DNA of 64,000 nucleotides, from positions 23,491 through 87,490 of the forward strand of contig CAZNRX010000008.1 of the NCBI GenBank assembly GCA_964575455.1, in the 5' to 3' direction. Under the pieces are notes generated by a model. It had not been told where the DNA came from. It searched no databases and saw nothing but the letters and a program-made list of their open reading frames with translations. This document shows positions 39,086 to 47,450 of the stretch, in pieces. Position 1 is the stretch's first letter; each line of letters begins with the position of its first letter. This DNA is from SKLM01 sp964575455 (GTDB lineage Bacteria; Chloroflexota; Anaerolineae; B4-G1). The translations under genes and the position numbers were made by a program.

Positions 39086-40842
39086 GTCGCATCGGTGTGT
39101 TCGTCTGTCACTGCGGGATCAACATCGCGGGCACCGTGGACGTGGAGTTGGTGGCCGAGCAGATGGGTCGCCATCCAGATGTCGCCTTCGCGACGGACTA
39201 CAGCTATATGTGCTCTGATCCGGGTCAGCAATTGATGCGGGATGCGATCAGGGAGCACAAGCTGGACGCTGTGGTCGTTGCTGCTTGCTCGCCTTCCATG
39301 CACGAGGCGACGTTTCGCCGCGCTGCCTCCTCCGAGGGACTGAATCCCTACCGGTTGGAGATTGCCAACATTCGCGAACAGTGCTCCTGGGTCCATCAGC
39401 ACGAGCCCGCTTCAGCGACGGAGAAGGCGGTGGAGATCGTGCGGACCGTCGTGGAGAAGGTCAAGCGGGATGAGGAGCTGGAGCCCTTCCAGTTATCGCT
39501 GACCAAGCGGGCGCTGGTGATCGGGGGCGGTATCGCGGGCATACAGGCGGCGCTGGATGTCGCCAACGCCGGATTTCCCGTCGTGCTGGTCGAGCGGGAG
39601 GATCATCTCGGAGGCAAGATGGCCCGGCTCAGCGGTACGTACCTCAATTTTCGGGCTGCGGCCGATCTGCTGCGGCGAAGGGTCGACCAGGTCCTCGCCC
39701 ATCCGAACATCGAGGTGCTGACCGGATTAGAGGTGACCGACGTCGAGGGGTATGTGGGAAACTTCGAGGTGGGGGTTGAACACGAAGGGCAACACGAAGG
39801 ACACGAAGGGCACGAAAGGCGCGAAGGGGAACGGGCAGTTGCTACGCATCAGTTCGAGGTGGGGGCCGTCATCATTGCTACCGGCTGGGATGCCTATCCG
39901 CTGGATCGATTGCCTGAGTATGGGGGCGGCGAGGTAGAGGATGTCGTGGACGGCCTCACCTTTGAGACGATGCTTCGAGATGGTAAGCTGCGCCGCCCTT
40001 CGGATGGACGGCAGCCCCGGGAGGTCGTCTTTGTGCAATGCGCGGGGTCGCGCGATCCAGAGCGGGGCGTCGCTTATTGTTCCAAGGTCTGCTGCATGGT
40101 CGTGGCCAAGCAGGCTATGATGTTCAAGGAGCAGGTGCCAGAAGGACAGGCCTACGTTTTCTACATCGACATCCGCTCGGCTGGGAAGGGCTACGAGGAG
40201 TATGTGCAGGAGGCCATGGAGGAGCAGGATATCCTCTACCTGCGGGGGAAGGTGAGCAAGATCTTCAACGACGGTAGGAGTGTGCGGGTGTGGGGCGTCG
40301 ACACCTTGAGCAATCAGCCCATTGAGGTCGCGGCCGACTTGGTCGTGCTCGCCACGCCCATGCTGCCCAGCTCTGAGGCCTTCGACGTGGCTCAGATGCT
40401 CCGCGTCAGCACCGATGAGTACGGCTTCTTCAACGAAGCGCATCCCAAACTGCGTCCGGTCGAGAGCTTGACGGCCGGCGTCTTCCTGGCCGGGGCGGCA
40501 CAGGGTCCCAAGGACATCCCGGAGACTGTCTCTCAGGCCTCGGGCGCCGCCGCGAAGGTGCTGCAGCTCTTCTCGCACGATGCGATGACGCAGGAGCCCA
40601 CCGTGGCGTACGTCGTGGAGGAGCTCTGCTCCGGCTGCGGCATCTGTGTGGAGGTGTGCCCCTATGAAGCGCGTGTGCTTGAATCGGTGCATGGTCCGGG
40701 GTCGGGCCGTATTGCCACGGTCAACGCGGCCTTGTGCCAGAACTGCGGCGCTTGTCTGGTCGCCTGTCCCAACAAGGCAAGCCGTATACGTAACTGGACG
40801 CCAGAGCAGATCCTGGCGATGGCCGATGCGGTGATGGGTTGA
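39082..40842 (+). CDS. hdrA: HdrA-like flavoprotein, second half type (Hdr set 1)
   Basis: A 586-residue HdrA-family protein that begins with the module RIGVFVCHCGINIAGTVDVE and the conserved ACSPSMHEATFR and NIREQCSWVHQHEP. An FAD domain (VIGGGIAGIQAALDVANAGF), the cysteine group CAGSRDPERGVAYCSKVCC and a C-terminal double ferredoxin domain (CSGCGICVEVCPYEAR and CQNCGACLVACPNKAS) follow. The CHCG module with Tyr/Met-Cys (YMCSDPGQ) is typical of HdrA and its relatives. An in-frame CACGAAGG array encodes EHEGQHEGHEGHERREGE near residues 233-250. GTG 39082 overlaps the preceding stop by four bases. With the previous gene it makes one two-part HdrA, equivalent to the fused protein of set 2. Confidence 0.9.
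   Translation: MSRIGVFVCHCGINIAGTVDVELVAEQMGRHPDVAFATDYSYMCSDPGQQLMRDAIREHKLDAVVVAACSPSMHEATFRRAASSEGLNPYRLEIANIREQCSWVHQHEPASATEKAVEIVRTVVEKVKRDEELEPFQLSLTKRALVIGGGIAGIQAALDVANAGFPVVLVEREDHLGGKMARLSGTYLNFRAAADLLRRRVDQVLAHPNIEVLTGLEVTDVEGYVGNFEVGVEHEGQHEGHEGHERREGERAVATHQFEVGAVIIATGWDAYPLDRLPEYGGGEVEDVVDGLTFETMLRDGKLRRPSDGRQPREVVFVQCAGSRDPERGVAYCSKVCCMVVAKQAMMFKEQVPEGQAYVFYIDIRSAGKGYEEYVQEAMEEQDILYLRGKVSKIFNDGRSVRVWGVDTLSNQPIEVAADLVVLATPMLPSSEAFDVAQMLRVSTDEYGFFNEAHPKLRPVESLTAGVFLAGAAQGPKDIPETVSQASGAAAKVLQLFSHDAMTQEPTVAYVVEELCSGCGICVEVCPYEARVLESVHGPGSGRIATVNAALCQNCGACLVACPNKASRIRNWTPEQILAMADAVMG
39779..39828 (+). repeat. CACGAAGG-family array inside the second hdrA of set 1
   Basis: Five to six imperfect units in frame (Glu-His-Glu-Gly repeats). 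The corresponding region of the set 2 and set 3 paralogues has no such array. Confidence 0.75.
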
Positions 40843-40884
40843 ACAGCGGGAGTAGAGAGTAGGGAGAGAGGACTACCGTAGAAA

Positions 40885-40944
40885 GCGGGGCAAACAAGCT
40901 CAAAGCAGGGCAAACAAGCTCAAAGCGGGGCAAACAAGCTCAAA
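40885..40944 (+). repeat. Three tandem copies of a 20-bp repeat
   Basis: GCGGGGCAAACAAGCTCAAA occurs three times head to tail (middle copy GCAGGG). It is followed at 40945-40961 by the hairpin GGGGGTG/CACCCCC. It lies between Hdr set 1 and a GNAT gene. Confidence 0.85.
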
Positions 40945-40986
40945 GGGGGTGTGCCACCCCCGGAGTAGGAAGTGGGGAGGAAAGAC

Positions 40987-41559
40987 ATGTCAGAAGTCTG
41001 GAAGCAGTTGGAAAACTACAGGAAATTGAAGACATTGCCCTCCGGCAAGCGGCTTCTGCTGCGTCCGTTGTCAAAGGAGGACAAGCAGAGCTTGGTGGAC
41101 CTCTTTGCTCGAGCGTCGGAGCAGGATCTCCAGTACTTCCGCAGCGACGCGGGTGACCCAGATGTGGTGAGGAGTTGGGTCGACGATCTCGATCTGAGGC
41201 GTGTCTTCCCTCTCGTGGCCATGGTGAACGACACGATGGTGGGGGAGGCGACGCTTCATTTTGGCGAGCACTTCCATCGTCACCTGGCCTGGGTGCGCAT
41301 CTTCCTCGACCGTGACTACCGTCGGCAGGGCATCGGCACGCTGATGTTGCGCTGCCTGATTGATGTCGCGCGCCGGGTGGGGCTGCAGCAGCTCTACGCG
41401 GAGGTGGTGCTCACGCAGCCTCAGGTCGTCAAAGCTTTCGAGAACCTGGGCTTCCGTCACGAGGTCACGCTGGAGGATTACTTCATCGCCGATGACGGCG
41501 AGACGCTGGACATGGCCATCATGGTCCTCCGACTGGTGGATCACTCAGGCGAATTCTAG
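40987..41559 (+). CDS. GNAT-family N-acetyltransferase
   Basis: A protein of about 190 residues with the GCN5-related acetyltransferase fold. The acetyl-CoA loop is RDYRRQGIGTLML (motif Q/R-x-x-G-x-G/A), preceded by the beta-4 strand HLAWVRIFLD and followed by the typical VVKAFENLGFRHEVTLEDYF. The start at ATG 40987 has GGGGAGG upstream; a GTG at 40972 lies within that site. Targets are unknown. The Met-Ser-Glu start and the position between two Hdr sets give no functional clue, although lysine acetylation of acetyl-CoA pathway enzymes would be a natural guess. It may be a separate insertion, since repeats surround it. Confidence 0.85.
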   Translation: MSEVWKQLENYRKLKTLPSGKRLLLRPLSKEDKQSLVDLFARASEQDLQYFRSDAGDPDVVRSWVDDLDLRRVFPLVAMVNDTMVGEATLHFGEHFHRHLAWVRIFLDRDYRRQGIGTLMLRCLIDVARRVGLQQLYAEVVLTQPQVVKAFENLGFRHEVTLEDYFIADDGETLDMAIMVLRLVDHSGEF

Positions 41560-41621
41560 CCGCAGGAACAGGCGGCCGTTTCACCCACTCAAGGGAAAGA
41601 AGTCCCCTGCGGAGGTTCTTT

Positions 41622-42902
41622 ATGGAAGCTAGTTTCACGAAACAGGTAGACAGTTTGAGCAAACAGACTATCGAATTGTGCTACCATTGTCACAAATGCA
41701 CCGCCGGCTGTCCCGCCGCCTTTGCCATGGAGTATGGGCCCGACCGCTTGCTGCGCCTGATCCAGTTTGGACAACTGGAGCGGGTGCTCTCCAGCCGGGA
41801 CGCCTGGCTGTGCCTGGGTTGCGAGATGTGCGGCGCTCATTGCCCCAACGACATCGACATCGGTGAGGTCATGATCGCCCTCAAGGAGATCGCCGGCGAA
41901 TCCGGCTACCGGGTCGAGGACTGTCAGAAACTGCGCGAGCTTCTGGCCGATTACTTGACGGAACGGCCTGAGGCGGTCATCGACGACCGGTTGTGCGAGG
42001 GCATCTCCCGGCTGAACAACCTGGGCCAGACCATCGCGGCAGAACACAACATCACCGGCGACGACAACCAGGAGCGGTTGATCTGGAGCCAGAACCTGGA
42101 GAAGATTCCCCCGGGACTGGAGCGGAAACAAGGGGCTGAGATCGTTTACTTCGTCGGGTGTGTCGCTTCCTTCTTCCCCCGCAGTTACAGCGTTCCTCAG
42201 GCCTTCGTCACGATTATGGAAAGAAGTGGTGCCGACTTCACCACGCTGGGCGGGCAGGAATGGTGCTGTGGCTATCCCCTGCTCTCCATGGGCCGGCTGG
42301 ACGAGGCCCGGGAGCTGATTCGGCACAACGTCGAGCAGGTCAAGGCACTGGGCGGCTCGCGGGTGACTTTCTCCTGCCCCTCCTGCTTTCACATGTGGAA
42401 ACACATCTACCCGGAGGTGTTGGAGGAAGAGATCGACCTGGAAGTGCTCCACGCCACCGAGGTGCTGGACGAACTCATCTCCAGCGGAGCCATCGAATTG
42501 GGCGCCCTGGACGACGTACGGGTCACCTACCACGATCCGTGCGACCTGGGGCGGAAGGGCGGTGTATTCGACGCTCCCCGTCGGGTGGTACAGTCCATCC
42601 CGGGCGTGACCTTCGTCGAGATGCGCTCCAGTGGAAGCATCTCCGAATGCTGCGGTGGTGGAGGCAACCTGGAGAGCTTCGAACCAGACGTGCTCTTCGA
42701 GGTCAGCTCCCAACGGATCGACCGGGCGTGCGAGGTAGAGGCCCAGATGATCCTCTCGGCCTGCCAGCAGTGCGAGCGCACCCTGACTTCGGGCGTGCGC
42801 CGCCACGAGGAGGCCCGCCGCGCCCGGATCAAGGTGGCGGACGTGACGGAGCTTGTCCTGCAGGCCATGGAGCGTGCTTCCAACGGAAGCTCTGAGGAGT
42901 AA
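41622..42902 (+). CDS. HdrC-HdrB fusion protein (HdrD-like, Hdr set 2)
   Basis: A 426-residue iron-sulfur protein that joins an HdrC part and an HdrB part. The N-terminal ~130 residues have ferredoxin clusters CYHCHKCTAGCP and CLGCEMCGAHCP. After a helical linker, two CCG domains appear: FVGCVASFFPRSYS, EWCCGYPLLSMG and SCPSCFHMW, then HDPCDLGRKGG, SECCGGGGNLESF and SACQQCERTL. The order matches HdrD of methanogens and similar bacterial proteins. It passes electrons from the HdrA flavoprotein encoded next. GCGGAGG lies before ATG 41622. No CACGAAGG-type repeat is present in this gene or the next. Confidence 0.9.
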   Translation: MEASFTKQVDSLSKQTIELCYHCHKCTAGCPAAFAMEYGPDRLLRLIQFGQLERVLSSRDAWLCLGCEMCGAHCPNDIDIGEVMIALKEIAGESGYRVEDCQKLRELLADYLTERPEAVIDDRLCEGISRLNNLGQTIAAEHNITGDDNQERLIWSQNLEKIPPGLERKQGAEIVYFVGCVASFFPRSYSVPQAFVTIMERSGADFTTLGGQEWCCGYPLLSMGRLDEARELIRHNVEQVKALGGSRVTFSCPSCFHMWKHIYPEVLEEEIDLEVLHATEVLDELISSGAIELGALDDVRVTYHDPCDLGRKGGVFDAPRRVVQSIPGVTFVEMRSSGSISECCGGGGNLESFEPDVLFEVSSQRIDRACEVEAQMILSACQQCERTLTSGVRRHEEARRARIKVADVTELVLQAMERASNGSSEE

Positions 42903-42968
42903 TCGAACAACCAACGGACGTGCTGAGAAACGAGCGATCGAGCATCGTATTCAAGACGTGGGGACAAT

Positions 42969-45900
42969 ATGGCGACAGAAAAACCGGATAGAAAAGAGTT
43001 GACCGGCGCTGTGCTGGTCGTGGGAGCCGGCATCGGCGGTATCCAGGCCTCCCTCGACCTGGCGGAGGCCGGATTCAAGGTCTACCTGCTGGACAAGAGC
43101 CCGGCCATCGGTGGCGTCATGGCCCAACTGGACAAGACCTTCCCCACCAACGACTGCGCGATGTGCATCCTGTCCCCCAAACTGGTGGATTGCGGCCGGC
43201 ACCTGAACGTCGAAGTCATGACCTACGCCGAGCTGGAAACCGTCGAGGGAGAGCCGGGCAACTTCACCGCCCGGGTGCGACAGAAACCCCGCTACGTGGT
43301 GGTGGACGAATGTACCGGCTGTGGTGACTGCGCCGAGGCCTGCCCCGTCGTTTATCCCGATCAGTTCAACGTGGGCCTATCGGAGCGGCGGGCGGCCTAC
43401 AAGCTCTACCCCCAGGCGATCCCTAACGCCTTCGTCATCGACAAGGTCGGACGGGCGCCTTGCCGCAACACCTGCCCGATCCACCAGCGGGCCCAGGGAT
43501 ACGTCGCCCTGATCCGCGAGGGACGGTACGCCGACGCGTACCGTACCATCCGTGAGGACAACCCGTTCCCCTCCATCTGCGGGCGGGTCTGCGATCACAA
43601 GTGCGAGGACGACTGCTCGCGGGGCAAGGTGGACGAGCCGGTGAGCATCATGCGGCTCAAGCGGTTCGTCACCGATTGGGCCTTCGCCCATCCCGACGAG
43701 ATATCGATCCCCCGCGAAGAGGTCGAGCCGACCGGCAAGCTGGTGGCGGTGATCGGTTCCGGGCCGGCCGGCCTGACCTGCGCCCAGGATCTGGCCCTCC
43801 AGGGCCACGGCGTGACCGTCTTCGAGGCGCTGCCGGTCCCCGGCGGCATGATGCGGGTGGGCATCCCCTCCTACCGGTTGCCCTACGACCTGGTGCAGCG
43901 GGAGATCGATGACATCCTGGCGTTGGGCGTCGAACTGAAGTGCAACCGGCGGATCGACGACGTTCAGGCCCTGCTGGACGACGGGTACGATGCCGTGTTC
44001 GTCGCGGTGGGCGCCCACCAGGCCGCCCGCCTGCCCATCGAGGGGGTGGACCTGCCAGAGGTCGTCGGCGCCGTCGAGCTGTTGCGCGACGTGGCCCTCG
44101 AGCAGCCGCCCGAGCAGACGATAGAGGGGAAGCGCGTCCTGGTTCTCGGAGGCGGCAGCGTCGCTGTGGACGCAGCGATGACCGCCGTTCGCCTGGGCGC
44201 CTCCTGGGTGGGCATGACCTGCCTGGAGAGCCGCGAGACGATGCCAGCCCACGAATGGGAGATCCTGGACGCCAAAGAGGAGGGCATTGGGATCTTCCCC
44301 TCCCGCACCTTCAAGGAGATCACGTCCGGGGAGGGCCACGTGACCGGCGTGCGCTGCACCGAGATCGATTTCCGTGGGTTCGTGGAGGGTCGCCCCGATT
44401 TCGACGAGCTCCCCGATTCCGAGCACGTCCTGGAGGCTGACGTGGTGATCTTCGCCATCGGCCAGCGGGCCGACGTCTCCTGCGTGCCCAAAGAGGTCAC
44501 GGTGCGTGGGCGCTGGATGGCGGCCGACCCGGTGACCCACGCGACCGAGGTACCCGGTCTGTTCGCCGGTGGCGTCGTCACCTCGGGTCCTGGCGTGGTG
44601 GTGGACGCCATCGCGGCGGGACACAGGGCCGCCCGCTCGATTCAAACCTATCTATACGGCGAGCCGTTGCCCGAGCCAGAACCGGAGGTCCCGGTAGCCG
44701 AACTGACCGAGGAAGAGGCCCAGGCCAAGGTGGCCTCGGGCCAGGCCTCGCCGGCGCCGCGCCACGTGGCGCCCAAACTGCCGGCAGCGGAGCGGGTCAA
44801 GGGATTCGACGAGATCTACGGAGAGATCACGGAGGAGGAGGCCCAGGCGGAGGCGGAACGGTGCCTGACCTGCGGCGTCTGCTCCGAGTGTCTCCAGTGT
44901 GTCTATGCCTGTCAGAAGCACTGCATCGACCACGATATGCAAGAGGAGATCCTCGAACTGCAGGTCGGCTCGGTCGTGCTGGTGCCGGGGTTGGATACGA
45001 TACCCGGCGACATCCGACCCGAGCTGGGGTATGGGCGGGTGCCCAACGTGGTGACCAGCATCGAACTGGAGCGGATGCTCAGCGCCTCCGGCCCCTGGGG
45101 CGGCGTGGTACAACGGCCATCCGACGGCAAACACCCCCACAGGATTGGATTCATCCAGTGTGTCGGTTCGCGGGACGTCGCGTGTGACCAGGGATACTGC
45201 TCCTCGGTGTGCTGCATGTACGCCACCAAGGAGGCCATCATCGCCAAGGAACACGATCCCCAGGTCGAGCCGACCATCTTCTACATGGACATCCGCTCCT
45301 TCGGCAAGGGATTCGAGCAGTACATCAACCGGGCCGAGGAGGAGTACGGCGTGCGCTACGTGCGCAGCATGGTGAGCATGGCCACCGAGGTACCGGAGAC
45401 GGGGGACGTGCGGGTGCGGTATGCCACACCTGACGGCAAGAACGTCGAGGAGGAATTCGATCTCCTGGTTCTGTCGGTTGGCTTGAGGCCACCGGAGGGC
45501 AGCCGAGAAATGGCTGAGCGGCTGGGCATCGAGGTCAACGAGTACGGATTCGCCGAGCCGCCTCCCCTGGCCCCGTGCCAGACCAATCGGCCGGGCATCT
45601 TCGTCGCTGGCGCGTACAGCGAGCCGAAGGACATCCCCGAGACGGTGATCGAGGCATCCTGTGCGGCGGCTCAGGCTTCGGCGCTGCTGGCCGGCGCCCG
45701 CAACACCATGACCGAGAAACAGGTGTGGCCCGAGGAAAAGGACGTCAGCGACGAGGAAGAGAGAGTCGGCGTTTTCATCTGCCACTGCGGCATCAACATT
45801 GGCTCGGTGGTCGACGTGCCAGACGTCGTCGAGTACGCTGCCACCCTCCCCGGCGTGGCCTACGCCGAGCGCAATCTTTACACCTGCTCCCAGGACACCC

Positions 45901-47438
45901 AGGACCGCATCCGGGAGCGGATCGAGGAGTACGGGTTGAACCGGGTCGTGGTGGCCTCCTGCACGCCGCGGACCCACGAACCGCTCTTCCAGGAAACGAT
46001 CCGCGGAGCCGGGCTGAACCCCCACCTATTCCAGATGGCCAACATCCGCGAGCAGGACTCGTGGGTCCATCGCAACGACCCTGAGGTGGCGACGGAAAAG
46101 GCCAAGGAGTTGGTGGCCATGACCGTGGCCCGGGTGCGCAAGCAGCGCCCCATCCAGACCGGCACCTTCGACGTCAACAACCGGGCCCTGGTCATCGGCG
46201 GGGGGTTGGCGGGAATGACCGCCGCCCTGACCATCGCCGAGCAGGGCTTCCCCGTCTCGCTGCTCGAGCGGGAGGAAAGCCTGGGCGGCAACCTGCAACA
46301 CATCCTGGTGGGGTTGTCGGACACCGGCGACGCCGGTGACCCGCAGAACCTTCTCCAGCGGACCATTGAGGCCGTGTCGGCTGACCCACGCATCTCCGTC
46401 CTGACTGGGGCCGAGGTGACCCAGATAGGCGGCTATCTGGGCCAGTACCAGACGATCGTCAAGCTTTCCGACGGCCAACAGGAAGAGATCCAACACGGCG
46501 CCATCGTCGTGGCCACGGGGGCCCGGGAGATGGAGCCCCAGGAGTACCTCTACGGCCAGGACGAGCGGGTAATCACCCAACGCCAACTGGAAGAACAGAT
46601 CAAGGGCGACGGGCTGGACGGGGTCGAGTCGGTGGTGATGATCCAGTGCGTTGGCTCCCGTGACGAGGAGCACCCCTACTGCTCGCGCATCTGCTGCACC
46701 GAGGCGATCAAGAATGGGCTGGCGATCAAGGAACGCAATCCGGAGACCGAGGTGTACATCCTATACCGGGATATCCGCACCTTTGGGTTCAAGGAACGGT
46801 ATTACCGCCAGGCGCGGGAGCTGGGCGTCGTGTTCCTCCAATGGGACAAGGAGCAGAAGCCGGAGGTCAAGACGGAGGATGGGCAGCTGCGCGTGGACGT
46901 GGTGGTCCAACCGGAAGGCGAGACGTTCACCCTGGACGCCGACCGGGTGGTGCTGGCTGCGGGCATCGAGCCGAACGTGGACAACGAGACCCTGGCCCAG
47001 ATGGTCAAGGTCCCGCTCAGCGAGGACGCCTTCTTCCTGGAGGCGCACGTCAAGCTCCGTCCCCTGGACTTCGCGGCGGATGGCGTGTACCTGTGCGGCA
47101 TGGCCCACTCACCGCTCTTCCTCGAGGAGACTATCGCCCAGGCCAAAGGGGCGGCTGTGCGGGCCGCCAGCCTGCTCTCCCAGGACGAGCTGGAGGCGAC
47201 GCCGATCATCGCCAGCGTCAACCCCCGTCTGTGCTCGGCGTGCGGGCTGTGCGTCGAGGTCTGCCCCTATTCTGCCCGGGTGCTGGAGCCGGACGCGGAG
47301 TGCGCCGAGGTCATCGAGGTGCTGTGCCAGGGATGTGGTGCGTGCATCGTCGCCTGTCCCAACAAGGCCAGCCAACAGAAAGGATTCGAGATGCCCCAGA
47401 TATACAGCATGCTGGAAGCTGTGGGGATCGAGGAATAG
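42969..47438 (+). CDS. Giant HdrA-type flavoprotein: HdrA half 1 with inserted GltD-like module, fused to HdrA half 2 (Hdr set 2)
   Basis: A 1489-residue protein. Residues ~1-158 are the N-terminal HdrA FAD segment with FPTNDCAMCILSPK and a ferredoxin site CTGCGDCAEACP. A GltD-type module (about 160-600) is inserted: CRNTCPIHQRAQGYVALIRE, FPSICGRVCDHKCEDDCSRG, VIGSGPAGLTCAQDLALQGH and VLGGGSVAVDAAMTAVRLGA are its four-Cys, FAD and NAD(P) motifs. HdrA half 1 resumes near 631 (CLTCGVCSECLQC) with CVGSRDVACDQGYCSSVCC. Half 2 starts near 930 (VGVFICHCGINIGSVVDVP) and ends with two ferredoxin clusters (about 1415-1470). It carries three dinucleotide-type domains and should link NAD(P)H to ferredoxin/HdrBC electron flow. 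It follows the HdrC-HdrB fusion. Confidence 0.88.
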   Translation: MATEKPDRKELTGAVLVVGAGIGGIQASLDLAEAGFKVYLLDKSPAIGGVMAQLDKTFPTNDCAMCILSPKLVDCGRHLNVEVMTYAELETVEGEPGNFTARVRQKPRYVVVDECTGCGDCAEACPVVYPDQFNVGLSERRAAYKLYPQAIPNAFVIDKVGRAPCRNTCPIHQRAQGYVALIREGRYADAYRTIREDNPFPSICGRVCDHKCEDDCSRGKVDEPVSIMRLKRFVTDWAFAHPDEISIPREEVEPTGKLVAVIGSGPAGLTCAQDLALQGHGVTVFEALPVPGGMMRVGIPSYRLPYDLVQREIDDILALGVELKCNRRIDDVQALLDDGYDAVFVAVGAHQAARLPIEGVDLPEVVGAVELLRDVALEQPPEQTIEGKRVLVLGGGSVAVDAAMTAVRLGASWVGMTCLESRETMPAHEWEILDAKEEGIGIFPSRTFKEITSGEGHVTGVRCTEIDFRGFVEGRPDFDELPDSEHVLEADVVIFAIGQRADVSCVPKEVTVRGRWMAADPVTHATEVPGLFAGGVVTSGPGVVVDAIAAGHRAARSIQTYLYGEPLPEPEPEVPVAELTEEEAQAKVASGQASPAPRHVAPKLPAAERVKGFDEIYGEITEEEAQAEAERCLTCGVCSECLQCVYACQKHCIDHDMQEEILELQVGSVVLVPGLDTIPGDIRPELGYGRVPNVVTSIELERMLSASGPWGGVVQRPSDGKHPHRIGFIQCVGSRDVACDQGYCSSVCCMYATKEAIIAKEHDPQVEPTIFYMDIRSFGKGFEQYINRAEEEYGVRYVRSMVSMATEVPETGDVRVRYATPDGKNVEEEFDLLVLSVGLRPPEGSREMAERLGIEVNEYGFAEPPPLAPCQTNRPGIFVAGAYSEPKDIPETVIEASCAAAQASALLAGARNTMTEKQVWPEEKDVSDEEERVGVFICHCGINIGSVVDVPDVVEYAATLPGVAYAERNLYTCSQDTQDRIRERIEEYGLNRVVVASCTPRTHEPLFQETIRGAGLNPHLFQMANIREQDSWVHRNDPEVATEKAKELVAMTVARVRKQRPIQTGTFDVNNRALVIGGGLAGMTAALTIAEQGFPVSLLEREESLGGNLQHILVGLSDTGDAGDPQNLLQRTIEAVSADPRISVLTGAEVTQIGGYLGQYQTIVKLSDGQQEEIQHGAIVVATGAREMEPQEYLYGQDERVITQRQLEEQIKGDGLDGVESVVMIQCVGSRDEEHPYCSRICCTEAIKNGLAIKERNPETEVYILYRDIRTFGFKERYYRQARELGVVFLQWDKEQKPEVKTEDGQLRVDVVVQPEGETFTLDADRVVLAAGIEPNVDNETLAQMVKVPLSEDAFFLEAHVKLRPLDFAADGVYLCGMAHSPLFLEETIAQAKGAAVRAASLLSQDELEATPIIASVNPRLCSACGLCVEVCPYSARVLEPDAECAEVIEVLCQGCGACIVACPNKASQQKGFEMPQIYSMLEAVGIEE

Positions 47439-47450
47439 GAGATCGAGGCC

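Noticed and set aside
40885..40944. CRISPR array or phage attachment site
   Set aside because: 20-base units are head to tail without spacers, and no cas gene, integrase or tRNA gene is near.
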